This document shows, piece after piece, positions 37,301 through 49,493 of a DNA stretch of 64,000 nucleotides. The position numbers and the translations under genes are program-made. The stretch is from Trochalopteron elliotii (lineage: Eukaryota; Chordata; Aves; Passeriformes; Leiothrichidae). Positions within the stretch are counted from its first letter, which is position 1, and each line of letters begins with the position of its first letter. The DNA lies in contig JANPWX010000129.1 of NCBI GenBank assembly GCA_024734555.1, positions 390,652 to 454,651 of the forward strand, in the 5' to 3' direction. The notes below the pieces were generated by a model. The model was not told where the DNA came from. It saw only the letters and a program-made list of their open reading frames with translations, and did no database searches.

Positions 37301-40300
37301 AATGTGCTTCCTCATGTTGGATTGACAATTTGCCCATTAGAGAATGGTGCCATCCTGTCCTAGTTAAAACCTTTGTGCATGTGCTACAGAAATTGCCAGA
37401 AAATTTAACAGACTTCGGTTGGCAACAGCTGCCCTTTGTTATGATGCCAGTGTTAGAGAGATGAAAAGTACAGAAATTAGAGTGAAGAAAAACATATAAA
37501 CTAATGGGGGTAGGGAAGCAGTTTCTGAAAACTGCCTGATTGCTTTTCACATCTATCCTTTTTTTCCCCTGTTGACAAGCAAAGCTTGGGAATAATAAGT
37601 GCTGCATGAATTAAATCCATCACACTTGACTGACTGGATACCATGTACTGGATCTTCCAAGCAATTTGGGTTCTATCAGTGTGCCACTATTGATTTTGGT
37701 GCTTTGACAGCAAATAGCGGAGAGACAAATGAAGGGGGGCAGGAATCCTACAGAGATTTTTTGGGATGCTGTAGCTGTAGGGGGCAGCTGAGGTAAGGCC
37801 AGGTTTCCTCCACGTAAGGTACCACAGAACGTGCGAGCACGCCTTTGTACAGCTCAGTGAATAAATGTTCAGTGTGTCTCTGTGGGTGCTGCACGCTGCT
37901 CTTGTGTGGCTCTTTAGGAAAGGCTTACTGACAGCAGAGCAGGAGGGGGCTGATTCCTGTCCACCTACACCGTGTCTGTTCCACGGCAGCCCCAGCTTTC
38001 CCCCGGCAGTACAGCTGTGCTCTGTCACAAGTAGCAGGGATGAGAATGTCACTCTGGCCCATTGAAATGCAGATGGGCAGAGATGCTGCACGGGTCTGTC
38101 ACCAAGTGCTGTTTATTTCACTCTGTTTTTATTGTTCAGACAAGGACAAGCTTTGAGAAGTTCCAAAAAGCATCTTATTTTCTTTCCCTCTTCTCTTTTT
38201 CTGGGTTCTGTTCCACTTTATTTAGTTGAAGAAAAATCCCATCCCTGGCTGGGCCTAGGGGGAGAGCTGGGAGCAGAATGGCCCAAGAGCTGGTTTGTGT
38301 GAGGAATAGCAGGGACTCCTGATGGAGCACTGGGGGGTCACCTGTTGTTTTTCTGCTGAAATGTATGACAGAGTAGTAAATGCTGAATATTCCATGGAGT
38401 GCACTATGAGTTGCCCCTGGGCATGGAGCTGTGGTGAGGCTGCTGAGGGAATGGGAGGTTTCAGCTGAAGTTTTCCTGTTTGCCTTGTGCCACACTCAGG
38501 TAGAAACACAATACCTTTCTGCTTTGTCATTGATCTCTTCAAATTGCCAGTCCTCTGGGGCAGGGCTGTTTGGCCTGTCCTTGTCTAGGACTTGGAATAT
38601 TCCCAGTTTTCATGAGGGATCTGTAGAAGCTGCTGTAATTCAAATCATCCTTGCTGAAAAGGGAGTTGTGTAGGACTGGCTGTGCCAGGCAGGTACAGTA
38701 ATGGAGTTCAGCACCTCCTGCATGCAGGCAGCAGAAAGAATGGGGTTTGCACCATGCTGCCCTCTCCTCTCTGGTGTCTGGTCTTCCTTTTTATTTCTTC
38801 CTTTTGATCACTTCATTTTCATTATGAGCAAGGCATAATATGCAGTTAAAGGACTTCTCTGTAAGTGAAATCCAGTCATGTTCATCCCTATTAACATCTG
38901 TAGCATATTTCACTTGAGTGAGTATAGTCATTTTGGATAAACTGTCTTTCCAGGATAAATACATGTTGCTGAAGGGAATGGATACAGCAGTTACTGTTCC
39001 CTAGAAGAGGTGACATTTTCTACAGAGGGCTTCCTTAGGGAGCAATGTTAAACCTGAAGATTTCATCTCTCCTAAGAGAAGACTTTAGGTATTTTCTTTC
39101 TACTGTCCAAAGCACTACAAGTATAGAAAATAGACAACAGTAATGAATGGTTACATTTAATAACGTACTGTAATAATCAAGTACAGATCTGATTACTAAA
39201 CCTTTCAGTATCTGAGGCAGAAGTTCTTATTACTCTGGGAGTCTGCTCCACACCCTCCTTTCTGTAGTATAATTTGCAGTAATTCCTCACAATTCCCAAG
39301 CGAGGTATTTTAGGAGAAGAGCATCACAGAGCTCCCCAGCAGGTACAGCCTCATTTGGCTGTGGTGGCTGTTCAGAGTGCACAGTGCTAATGGGGAGAGT
39401 TAAAGTCCCTGCCTTTTCTATGATGCAGAAAATGTGCCATTGCCACATAAAAAGCCATTTCAGGGCTGCTGCTGCAGCTCCTTTACAACGTGCCTGTGGC
39501 ACAAGGACAGGTTTGGGCTCCTTGGAGACTGTTAGTTTCCCTCTTAATAGTTGCTGACACCACAAGGCAGAAGTGGGCCTGCCAAGTGCTCTTAAGGAGC
39601 AGCCTGAATTCCCAAATTCCTTCTCGGGTAGCAGCAGCATTCTTTTAGCTTCAGTGCTGTGTGGTGGCTGTTGGAGGTGGTGACCTGATGAGACACAGTC
39701 TGACAGGAATCCTTCCCTCTCTACAAGACCCATCCCATGCAGTCCGGTCCAGAATCAGATTCCCAGCCTGTCTAGAGAGCTTTTGGAAAGGTGGAATCTC
39801 TTTTTCAGCCCAGCACTGCAAGACAGCTTAGACAGCTTGTGATTAAAAGGTCAAGATTTAAGAAAGGTAATAAAAGCTGTGGTAAAATATGGAAAAATTT
39901 TAAAATATTTTCCCAAGCGGTTTCTACCTTAAAGCGGTCTGTATGTTTATTTTCGGAATTTGGGGGTGTGCTTCATTGAAAAGAAATAGATTTTTTTCTT
40001 TTTTAATTTTACACATTCTCAGAATTGAGAGAAGTTCATTATTTCAGCCTGCGTAAGAGTTGCTATTTGTTTGAGGAGTTATGGAAGCGTGTGTCACCTT
40101 AGAAAACTTCACGCACACTAACTAGATATTTTATATTTGAATCTCCTTTCATTTTTAATATTGTCTTTAAAAAATGGGGATTTCTTCAGCTGTCTTAGGT
40201 TGGAGGTGTTTACCTTCACTGAATTAAGAAGATGCCTCCACCTTCAAGAGCAAAGTGACAAAAAGAAGCTCTCAGCACCTCTGGTTCCAATAAAGAAAAC

Positions 40301-43300
40301 ATGGAAATAAAAACAAAGACATTTCCATTTACAGAACAACTGCTCCTGAGACGTGATTAAAGCTGTTCAGATTTCCAGTAATGTATATATAATATATTCC
40401 TGTGTCTGCAACATATTGGTAGGAGACCTTAAACAGCAGATGCTCCGTGGGACTCTTAAACTGAAGTCCAATCTATATAGAAGACAGAACTTATAATGAG
40501 CCATAATGTAGCTGTGAGACAAGACTCACAGGCAATTTCCTGCAAGAAAGAGTGAGATTTAATCACTTTGGGCTACTTCTGCAGCTACTGCTAAGGCATG
40601 TTAGTTACTCTGTCAGAGGGGGAGATGCTTGTCAAGATTGTAAGCAAACGGAATTGCTGCCAGCCATTTACTCACAGACAACAGATGATTCTCACAGACC
40701 ATTTGTTTTATTTCTGTGCATTTTGTCTTGGGCTTTGCTGTCTCTGTAAAATCCATGGCCTTTTATGTTAGGACAACAGGACATCAGCAATTATGGCTGT
40801 TGCAGTGCTCCACGCATAAGCAAAGCCCCCTGTCTGCCACGTTAGTCATCAGAACTCAGTTCAGTTATTATCTCTATCATTTCTAAAAGTTTTCATTCTA
40901 GTGACTTTATTTACCTCAAGGAAATAACTTTAGAATTTTTGATTGATAGAAGTTATTGTTCAGGTACTTGGAGAAGCCAGTCTTGTGTTACATTTAATGG
41001 CTTACAGGTGAGTGACTGCCAGGCAGGGAGAGAGCTGGGGGAGGAAATCCAGGTTATCTCCAAGCTTGTGTTTTCTGCAGCTCACATAAAATATTAGCCC
41101 CAATTAGCATTTGTGTTGCCAGCCTCAGCTAAGGCTCTGTGTAGCAGCGTGAAGGAAGGCCATAGCTGGCAGATAATGAGGCAGGTAATTACTCAGGGTG
41201 TTCCTGGGCACTCGTTGCCAGTCCAAAGGCAGGGCACGGGCTGTCTAACCAGCAGCTCCTGCACTGGCCTGCCAGGCTCCACGCTGTGCACTGCCTGCCA
41301 CTCCTCAACAACATTTATCCACTCTTCCTCATCCTGTTGGGATTATTTGCAGCCAGCAGTCCCATCTTGATTTCCAGGTTGATTGCACAGATTGTAACCT
41401 GGGGCAAATTTGGCAGAGGGACTACTGGAAGTAAGGCAAGGAGAGGCAGATGGGGGGAAAACGTCACTGACCCAATTGCCTTGTCTGAACTAGATGGAAA
41501 ATTATATCCTTGTCCCGTCACTCCCCACATATCAAACAGATTTAGGATTGCTGGATGAATTCTGTGGCATCACTTCCACGGCCCAGGGATGAGTGTTACT
41601 GAGGTGGATGCTACCCTGTGCAGTCATTGGAAGCCAGCCTCACTGTCACCATCTTTTCTTTTCCCTCTGAGTAGCCTCAGCCAAGCACCCTCCCCAGCTC
41701 AGACTCCTGCTGTGGGCCAGCTGCACCAGTCAAAGGCCCAGCAATGGATTCCAGACTCTTCCTGCATCATCTGATGTTGATGTACTCCTTTCTCCTAGGG
41801 CATAATTCAGGACAAGGATCTAACTGGAATCTTTTCCCAGGATAAGCATCACACATACCAGGATACTCCTACAAAGTGGCTAACAGATCTAAACCAGTTC
41901 TTTTGAAGCACCTAGCTATTGTCAATAGCAGGACCATATTCCTGGTGATTAGCATCCTGCAGACCACTTTGTCTTAGCTAAGAGCCATGACAGGAAGGAG
42001 ATTGAAAAGACAAAAAATTTCAGGTTTCCATGGCAGTGAATCGGGAACGGCGTCACCGGTTTCAGTGCAGAACACGTGGGAAGAGGAAAATATGATCCAA
42101 AGGATTATGGCTAGAGGAAGGAGAGAGGGTGGGTGGGCTGGAGACCCCATTTGCCACAAAACATGAGATAGCACATTTTCCTTTTAAAGCAATAATTTTC
42201 ATGAGAAACTCACTTCAGAGATTTGTTCTCAGAAATGTAAATGTGCATTAGGAGTGGGGCGGCAGCTTTCAAATGCAAAAAGCAAAGTTCTCCCAAGCAA
42301 AGGGAGATCAGTGGTGCCTTCTTGGCCAAGACACCTCTCTCTTGATTTCCAAAACATTTCATGGGCTACTGAATTGTCAGGGTATCCATAGATCAGGGTA
42401 GCACTTTGTGATTGAGTCTTTTTCCTTCATTTTTAGCAAATGAAAGCAAATACCATTACAATAATTCACACTCAGAAGAACATTTTCCCCATTGCATCTA
42501 ATGTAATTTCATCAAGTTAGCACAGTCCAGATTAAAATGTGAACATGATCTGTGTTTAATATATCAAAAGCAAATTAAGTCTGGATTTGAAAAGGTGTTA
42601 GAGCTTTTCCTTTCATAAAATAAATTTAGTTCTAATTTGTCTCTGAAGTTTAAACTGAACTGAATTTATTGTTGAAATATAAACTGATAGCTTAATCCAA
42701 GCTTAATACATTTAACACCGAGGAGACCTCTTAAGGAATATTTTTATTATTTTACAAGCTGAGGGACAAATCAGCACCACTACTGAAATTACTAGAGCTA
42801 CTGTGACTAACCCCTTTGAAGTTTATGCCCATGGAAGAGGCCAGGAACAGGGAAATAAATGCACAGTTATACTTTTAGTAAACTCCCACAGATAAATTTT
42901 TACAGATGTTTAAGGTGGGACATGAATATTTTGGAGACATTATGTGAGGTCCAGTATTGGGTGTAAATATGGACTAGCACTGCAGTGATGCTTTATTTGA
43001 GGGTTACAAATTCTGTCTTCTGTGTTTGCATCCTTTTGCTTCTGTTCTTCATACCATGTAATGAATGACTTTACTAAGCCTAATGTGCACACAGTTGGCA
43101 AACACGATATACAAGCATTTGTCTACATGGCTGAAAACCAATTTTGAGTTTGGAAATGTGACTGTTTATTCAAGGAGTAATTCAATTTTAATGGAAAACC
43201 ACAATACAGCCCCGTCAAACTAAATGACAGAATCCAAACAGAAACCATCAGACGCCTAAACAAGCAGCCTGGGTTAGAAAATACTGAGATGTGATCACCA

Positions 43301-46300
43301 GGTGACTGTTCATCTCCTAATTCTGAGTTTAATCCTGAATTATAGGCATCTGGTTTCTCACAGAGTTTTCTCTCTCAGCCTCAGTTTTTCTTTCAGTAAT
43401 GTTGGAGTAGTGACACTTCCTCTGCTTACAGAGGTGGTGACAGGGTTGCTTCTCTACACACTGCTTTGCCTAAGGAAAGCCCTATTAAAGTGTTATCTGA
43501 ACACTCCAGAGGGCTCTGGAGTTATACTCTGGCTCTGGTGTTATCCTATTACCCACTCACAGAGGCAAGTAGTGGATAATTGGCTTCCAGCTTACCTTCA
43601 TGGGATAAGAGATTCCTCGTTTAACTCTATCAATAGAAAGATTAAGAGTCCTTGTTATTCCAGGAGAACAAAGTTGTGTAGGACAGGAGAAGTGAATAAT
43701 AGCGAGTATAAAGCCATGGTTGTAAACCAGTGGATCTATTGCAATAAAGAAGTTTCAGACAATGAAATATCCTCTCTAACTTTTATGGTCATACTTATAA
43801 TTCAGCACATGGAGACACATTACTCGGGATCACGTGAAGCAGAATAAAACAGCCCATTAATTTCATCAGAAGTTTGCAAGCTGACTTCATATATATTCAC
43901 ACCTGTCATGGGAAGACAGGTGGGGAGACTCCTGTGAGAGCAGAGCCAGTGGAGAGGCACTTCCATGACCTCTCTGGGCTGACAAGCACTGCTTATTGTA
44001 CCTGTGCAGGATTTGGTTGGGTTTGGACAGCACTGCAGTGTCTTCTGGCTGTACACAAGACTTCCCCTACTTTATAAACTTCTATTCCAATAGAACCCGC
44101 TTTTGTTTTACAACTGGCAAAAGCCTTCTGAACAAAGCTGGCCAAAGAGGAAGGATAAAAATAAAGTTTTGTGTTGAGGAGTTCACAGCTGTGTCCAGGG
44201 AGGTGAGGTGCCCTTAACTCCTTCAGTTGTCATGACCTGTGACACAACTGAAGGGCTTTTCCCACTGGGAACTTTGGGATGTTGCTGGCAGCAGCTCCTA
44301 CACCTAACTAATAATGTTTCCTAGAGAGCCAGAGATGGTTTGTTCTCTGTGTCTAGCAGGCAGAATTTTGTTACACGAGATCAGTCAGTTCTGCAACTCT
44401 CATTGCTTTCCTTGTCAGCTTTTATCTGGGAAGCACATGGAAAAGCTCTTAGCACTTAGCCAGCTTCCACACCTGGCTGGTGTCTGTTCAACTGTGCCAT
44501 CTCTGTACAAAACTGTGGCTGACCCAGTGCAGGAATGTTTTTTCCACAGCTGCACAACATTCCTGAGCTATTCTCTCTATTTATCTGCAGTGACCTTACA
44601 AAAATATCCCCCCCCAAGCCCCTTATGGCTACAAAGCTTAATTACTGTAATTCTGATTTAGTTTGACTTCCACAGGGGTCTCTGTGCTCTAGAGTAGCAT
44701 TTATCAGCACAGTTACTCCTTGGAATAAACTGATGTTTAAGGGATACCACGGGGTGCTGTCTACCTACAGAGTGTCTGGTAGGCTGTAACTTGAGCTGTT
44801 AATTTTTAAAACCTGTAACAGAGAGGCAATATTACATTGCAAGGCCACCTTTCTGCAGCACCTCCATAAAAGCTCTTTTTGTTTTGATACTTTCCATATT
44901 TCTCAGGTTTCCACTGTCCTTTCTGTAGCAACCAGCTCCCTGTTGCTGCAGGGAAGTTGAAAAAGTGATTTTCTTCTGGATGGTTCTGTCTGTTTTGAAA
45001 TCACTGGAGGGAAACATTTCAGGCCATCTCCCCACAGTCCTGACTGGACCTCCTTAAAGACCTGATTTTTATCTCCTCCTTTCTGGGTCTTTATTGTGAA
45101 GCCACTCCACTGCATTGTTTACCAATTTAAAACTAATCCTTGTCAGTCTCTGAAGTGCAACCAAAACATGCTTTTTCATGGCATCTTAGCAAACCCTTAA
45201 AAAACTGTGACATTGTATTGGTGATGAGAAAACAAAGCCTTTACATAAGGAGCAGCTTGCCAAACCTCAGCAATTTCTTCTACAAGGAGAAGTCAAGAGG
45301 AACACGAAGCCTCTCGAGTCTCCTAGATTTAAATGATTATTCTGTGCTATTGTTCAGTAGGAATATTTTCAGGAGGATTGTAGGAAAAACATTGCTTGTA
45401 ATCATCTGCTAATGGAAAAACATAGGTATGGGTCAGGCACTGTCAAGAGGGGGAATGTATCAGTAGGCTGCAAAGGTCAGCTGGGTAGCAAATACAAAGT
45501 GATGATGTGGCCTGTGTAACATCCATAGTGAGGCAAATGCAGTCAAATTTAGGTTTACATTGCCATTGACATGGGTGTCTGAAGCTTGCTAGGGAAAATG
45601 GAACGTATTTTATCCACCAGGTATAAGTGTGGACCAGTTCCTGTTTTCCAGACTCCACACTATTGAATTATAGTGCTATTTTTCAGTTGTAAACTTTTCA
45701 AATTTATGAACCAGACAAGTTTAAACGACTCTGTAAAGGAAATAAATGAGATATTTCTCCAATTAAACAAAATTACTTCTTTAAGTCATTGTTTTAAGAG
45801 ATCCTGTTATTCTGTGGGCAGGGATGGGTAGGGAAAGATGCTTCACCATAAATACTGAAAAAAGCTGCATTTTGGAGAAGGGAAAAAAGAACATTAATAA
45901 AATTTGTAGGTGGAACTGAGGTGACAGGTACTATAAACATTACAGGAATAGAGACATAAAAGAACAAAATAGTGCCTAGTGAGAAAAGTATATGCACTGG
46001 AAATGCAAAATGAGAATCAACCTGAAAAAAAAAATTGCAGAGAGATCTCCCCTGGGGAAATTATTCCTGAGCACACAGGCTCAATGAGCAAGAGAAAATT
46101 GGAAATGGTAGTGATTAAAGAGGCCCTGAGGTGAGGCTAGTCAAAGAATTAGACAGCAGCAGTGGTATGATATGGATATAGAAAGGGAATTTCAGGATAC
46201 TTTGTGTTCCAGATGCAGTCATTCCCTGGCCAGGGAGCTGGAGCAGGGCTGAGGTGTTGCAGCTGACTGATGGCAGCAGCAGGTTGATGTTGGCTTGCTC

Positions 46301-46726
46301 TGGTGCCTGGAAATTTGTACTCTGGGGTTTCCTCCCTCCTGCTGGGAGAGGAAAATAGAGATTAATTGCTCATGATGTGAAACACAACTTTCCTAATTAT
46401 TATTTTCAATCAAATCGTTGTGATTTTCCTATGAGAAGGGGAATAATTAGAAAAAGCAGAGGCCTGAACTACATTGCTTTTAAACATATCCAGCTAGCAC
46501 TTCAATCTGAGAGGAGAGCAATCATTTCTCTTTGTCTTCTGATGGAAAACTTCCTCTTTCCTCCCCACGTCACATTTTATAGTAAAGAACTTCTGTTCTA
46601 AAGTAGAAGTCAGTTCAATAGTAAAGGATTGCAATCACCAGCATTCTCTTGTGAGACTGAAGCAGACACACTCTGATCCAGTAGAAAGGGCTGAATGTGC
46701 AAATGCCAGATCCAGCCTTTCATACC
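34331..46726. other. Non-coding unique sequence
   Basis: No gene is supported in this 12-kb stretch. Long frames at 39287-39733 (minus, 148 codons) and 43302-43847 (plus, 181 codons, starting at GTG) have no recognisable domain. Small features are CpG-bearing patches at 37805-37850 and 42040-42080, the latter with a CACGTG E-box at 42073-42078, a 19-bp-period duplication of GGCTCTGGAGTTAT/GGCTCTGGTGTTAT at 43512-43544, an 11-bp inverted repeat at 44220-44254, and a C8 run near 44609. Confidence 0.6.
44220..44254. repeat. Inverted repeat, 11-bp perfect arms
   Basis: CCTTCAGTTGT at 44220-44230 is the exact reverse complement of ACAACTGAAGG at 44244-44254, with a 13-base loop. A flanking GCCCTT (44210) and AAGGGC (44251) offer an alternative pairing. 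A transcript would form a short hairpin, but the arms are too short for a typical miRNA precursor. One such repeat is close to chance expectation for 64 kb. Confidence 0.6.
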
Positions 46727-46757
46727 AATAAACTCCCTGGTGGAAAAAAAAAAAAAA
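46727..46757 (+). other. AATAAA plus genomic poly(A): possible retrocopy 3' end
   Basis: The canonical polyadenylation hexamer AATAAA at 46727-46732 is followed after 11 bases by A14 at 46744-46757. A genomic A-run at that distance behind AATAAA is the hallmark of a reverse-transcribed mRNA insertion. I cannot recognise an ancestral coding sequence upstream, and I could not see a target-site duplication of the sequence following the A-run. Chance adjacency remains possible. Confidence 0.3.
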
Positions 46758-49340
46758 TCAGGTCACAAATGGAGTTAAAGAACCACTCAGATGTCATCCC
46801 AGCTCTTTATTTGCAACCTCTCTTGTGACTGGGAAGTATGTCCTGAGCCCAAGGCTGCTCAAATGCATCATCAGTTTAGGAGCCACTTGGGCACGTGCTG
46901 AATGTTGGACTCTGGGCTGGTGCATCAAGGGCTCCTCCATGGAATGGTCACCTGTGGCTTCCCTGGGAAGCACCTTCACCTCCAGGTAAAAGCAGGGATC
47001 AGCAACCTGCCCAGACAAAAACTGCCACCCCCAAACACCCCAAACACCCCAAATGGATTTATTCTCCTCCAGAAAAGCTTTGCTCAGACACTGGCAGTCT
47101 CTTTCAGAGAAAGTAAAAAGCAATTTAAATTCCACCTGGGACTTGTGTTCTCTTAAGTTTACAAAGTGCAGGATAAATGTTTAAAAATTTTTTGTTTCTG
47201 TACCTGGGGCTGTCACAGCTCTAATTCTTCCAGGGAGCTTGTTATGCTAAACTTGGCAGAGATGTTTGTTAGTCCTCAGGAAGTTCAAGGTCAGTGCTCA
47301 GGCTTTGGAGAGCTGTGTGTCCTTATCTCTAAATTGTGCTCAGTTCTTATCCTGCAGTGAAAAAAGACCTGTCCACATCTCTAGTTTATGGGGGTTTTTG
47401 TTTGTTTGTTTTTTACACTGGGGGAAAAAAATGAAACCTAAACCAAGTTTTGGTCCCAAGAACTTTGATCTAAATCTCTGCCAAAATAAATGGAATCACA
47501 CTGGAAGAGTATTTTTCCACTGCATTGTGCTGTTATGGATTTATGCTTCCCAGCCACTCGTGTCACTCAGCCCACCACATTTCTTGTGATGCCTGTCACT
47601 CACAGAGGAGAACAGCAGCTCCCTGTATATCCTGACTGAGCAACATGACAGTCAGTGGATTTTTAATGAGATAATATACTTCATGGAAGAGCTGAGCCAC
47701 AGCTGATAAGTGAATGTAAAATACAGCCCTTCCTCTTTTAATCCCTCCTGCTTGCTTTACATGAGAACAGAGTCTTTGTAAGCCCCACACTGGAAGCTCA
47801 TTATCCAAGAGGAATAAAATTCAGCTCCTTGTTTTTATGTTATTTTTGTTGGAGACATATCCCATGTAGGGATCTCAACTATAAAGACACCTTAAAGTAA
47901 AAGAAAAGAAACAACGGGCTCAGTGACAAGCCTAATTGGCTTTTTTCAGATGTTTAAAACATGAGGCCAGCACATTCATGTATGTGATGCACATGAGATT
48001 AGTTTCTGGTAAAGAATTAAGTGAAGAATCTTATAATGGCATACTGAGTATGTGTGGATTTCCAGGGTTTGGTTTGGGCTAAGATATTAGCTGAGGGTAA
48101 ATAGACCCCAGTGGTTATTAATTCCAGTAGAACAAGGAGTGTGATGCATCTGCAGTAGCAGGGGTGAATTTTGCTCAAGAAATCTGCCAAAAGTCTCCTT
48201 AGGTGAAGGGGAAAAACCATTTGTTAGCTGGGATTCTGAGAGCCTTTCAGAAAAAGGTGCCCTTGTTTCACACAGCACGGGACGTGCCTTTGTTTCTGTG
48301 GGATGCAGGAGGTGAGGAGCCGTGTCCTGGTCCCCTCAGGGGCAGGAACACACACTCACACCCTGCTGCCGTGGTGGTGTCACTCAGCAGGGATGGTTCT
48401 GAGCCTGTCCCACGTCCTGCAGGGTGGCACCAGCACCCCCAGCCTCTCCCTGCAGACACAGGAGAGGTGGCTGACCATGGAATGTTGTCCCTCATGGAAT
48501 AATTCATCTGGTACCTGCTTGGTCCCCCAGCAGCTTCCACTATATCTCCATCTCGCCACACAATCACACTTGCATCACATTTCTCTTTTCTTGCTGATAT
48601 TTTGTCTCCTGAGCACATTTCTGGAGCTTTGTTGCTCCCTGAAGGCTTTGTGTGTGCTGCTTACCTTGAGGAAGGTTTGTTTACAGTTGCAGAGTAGCCT
48701 CTGAATTGAAGCCACCAGAGCCCTGACAAACATTAATTTCACTTTCCAATGTTTACCTTTAATTTTTCTTGCTTTTCTGTGTCAGGTTCCCTTAGGGCAA
48801 CAGGACCTGAGCAGTGGGGAGTTTGACATTTGCTCACTGACATGCAAAAGCTCCCATGAACTTGGGTGGATTTTAGATTACAGCTTCCATAGGGGAAAGT
48901 CAGAGATTCAGCAAAGGTGGCTCAAATTTTAAGCAAAGTCAGTTATTCAAAAATATCCCATTATTTATGCTCCAGTGCAGTTACTGTCACTGCAGTTTGG
49001 GTGCAGGAGCATAACATTTGTGAAAATACAGCCACGTGCTATTTGAAAACATTTCTTTTGAAGCAGACACATCTTTTCATTCTTTTCTTCATCAGGCTAC
49101 TTTAATTAGATTCAGGTGTACCTTTTAAGAGGGTTACTTGCTGCACAGTCAGTTAACTCACCACACCTCTGAGTTTGTTTGATTAATAGGGATAAACCTG
49201 GTACCTTAACCCTAGCTGTGTCCTGGGTGTTTTCTGAGGAGTGCCCCAAAGCTGAGTTGAAGCCAGCAGTACTGGGAAAGGTCAAAAACCCAATTGCAGA
49301 GCCCTGGTTTGAAGACTGTTAAAAATTCTGCTGTGATCTG
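46758..49340. other. Non-coding unique sequence
   Basis: No gene is supported. A short direct repeat of CAAACACCC (two to three units) is at 47033-47053 and GTTT units near 47397. The GC-richer stretch 48290-48480 carries overlapping frames on both strands with no recognised domain. Confidence 0.6.
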
Positions 49341-49493
49341 CTTTTATTGCACATTAGTTTTAATAGGATATTATTGGTTTGTGAATACCCTTTTCCCAGA
49401 TGCTGCTACAATGTAGTTTTTATTGCATAGCAGTTTTAATGTGATTTTACTGCTTTATAAATACACTTTTCACCATTCTTGCCTTGCTACCAT
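49341..49493. repeat. Diverged 76-bp tandem duplication
   Basis: The unit starting TTTTATTGCACATTAG at 49342 recurs as TTTTATTGCATAGCAG at 49418, 76 bases later. Corresponding blocks continue through GTTTTAAT, a T-rich centre and AATACCCTTTT/AATACACTTTT to the GCTAC near the end. By eye roughly four fifths of the first 60 positions agree. A weaker third match, TTGCACATTA, begins near 49510. An old tandem duplication of unique DNA is the best reading; no known repeat family is recognised. Confidence 0.6.

Noticed and set aside
43302..43847. 181-codon plus-strand frame
   Set aside because: It begins at GTG, with the first internal ATG near its end, and has no recognisable family or splice context.
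47033..47053. CAAACACCC short direct repeat as a CRISPR-like or satellite array
   Set aside because: Only two to three units with no spacers; simple local slippage.
48268..48618. 116-codon minus-strand frame as a possible retroviral remnant
   Set aside because: No diagnostic motif or LTR structure was visible around it, so the assignment cannot be supported.
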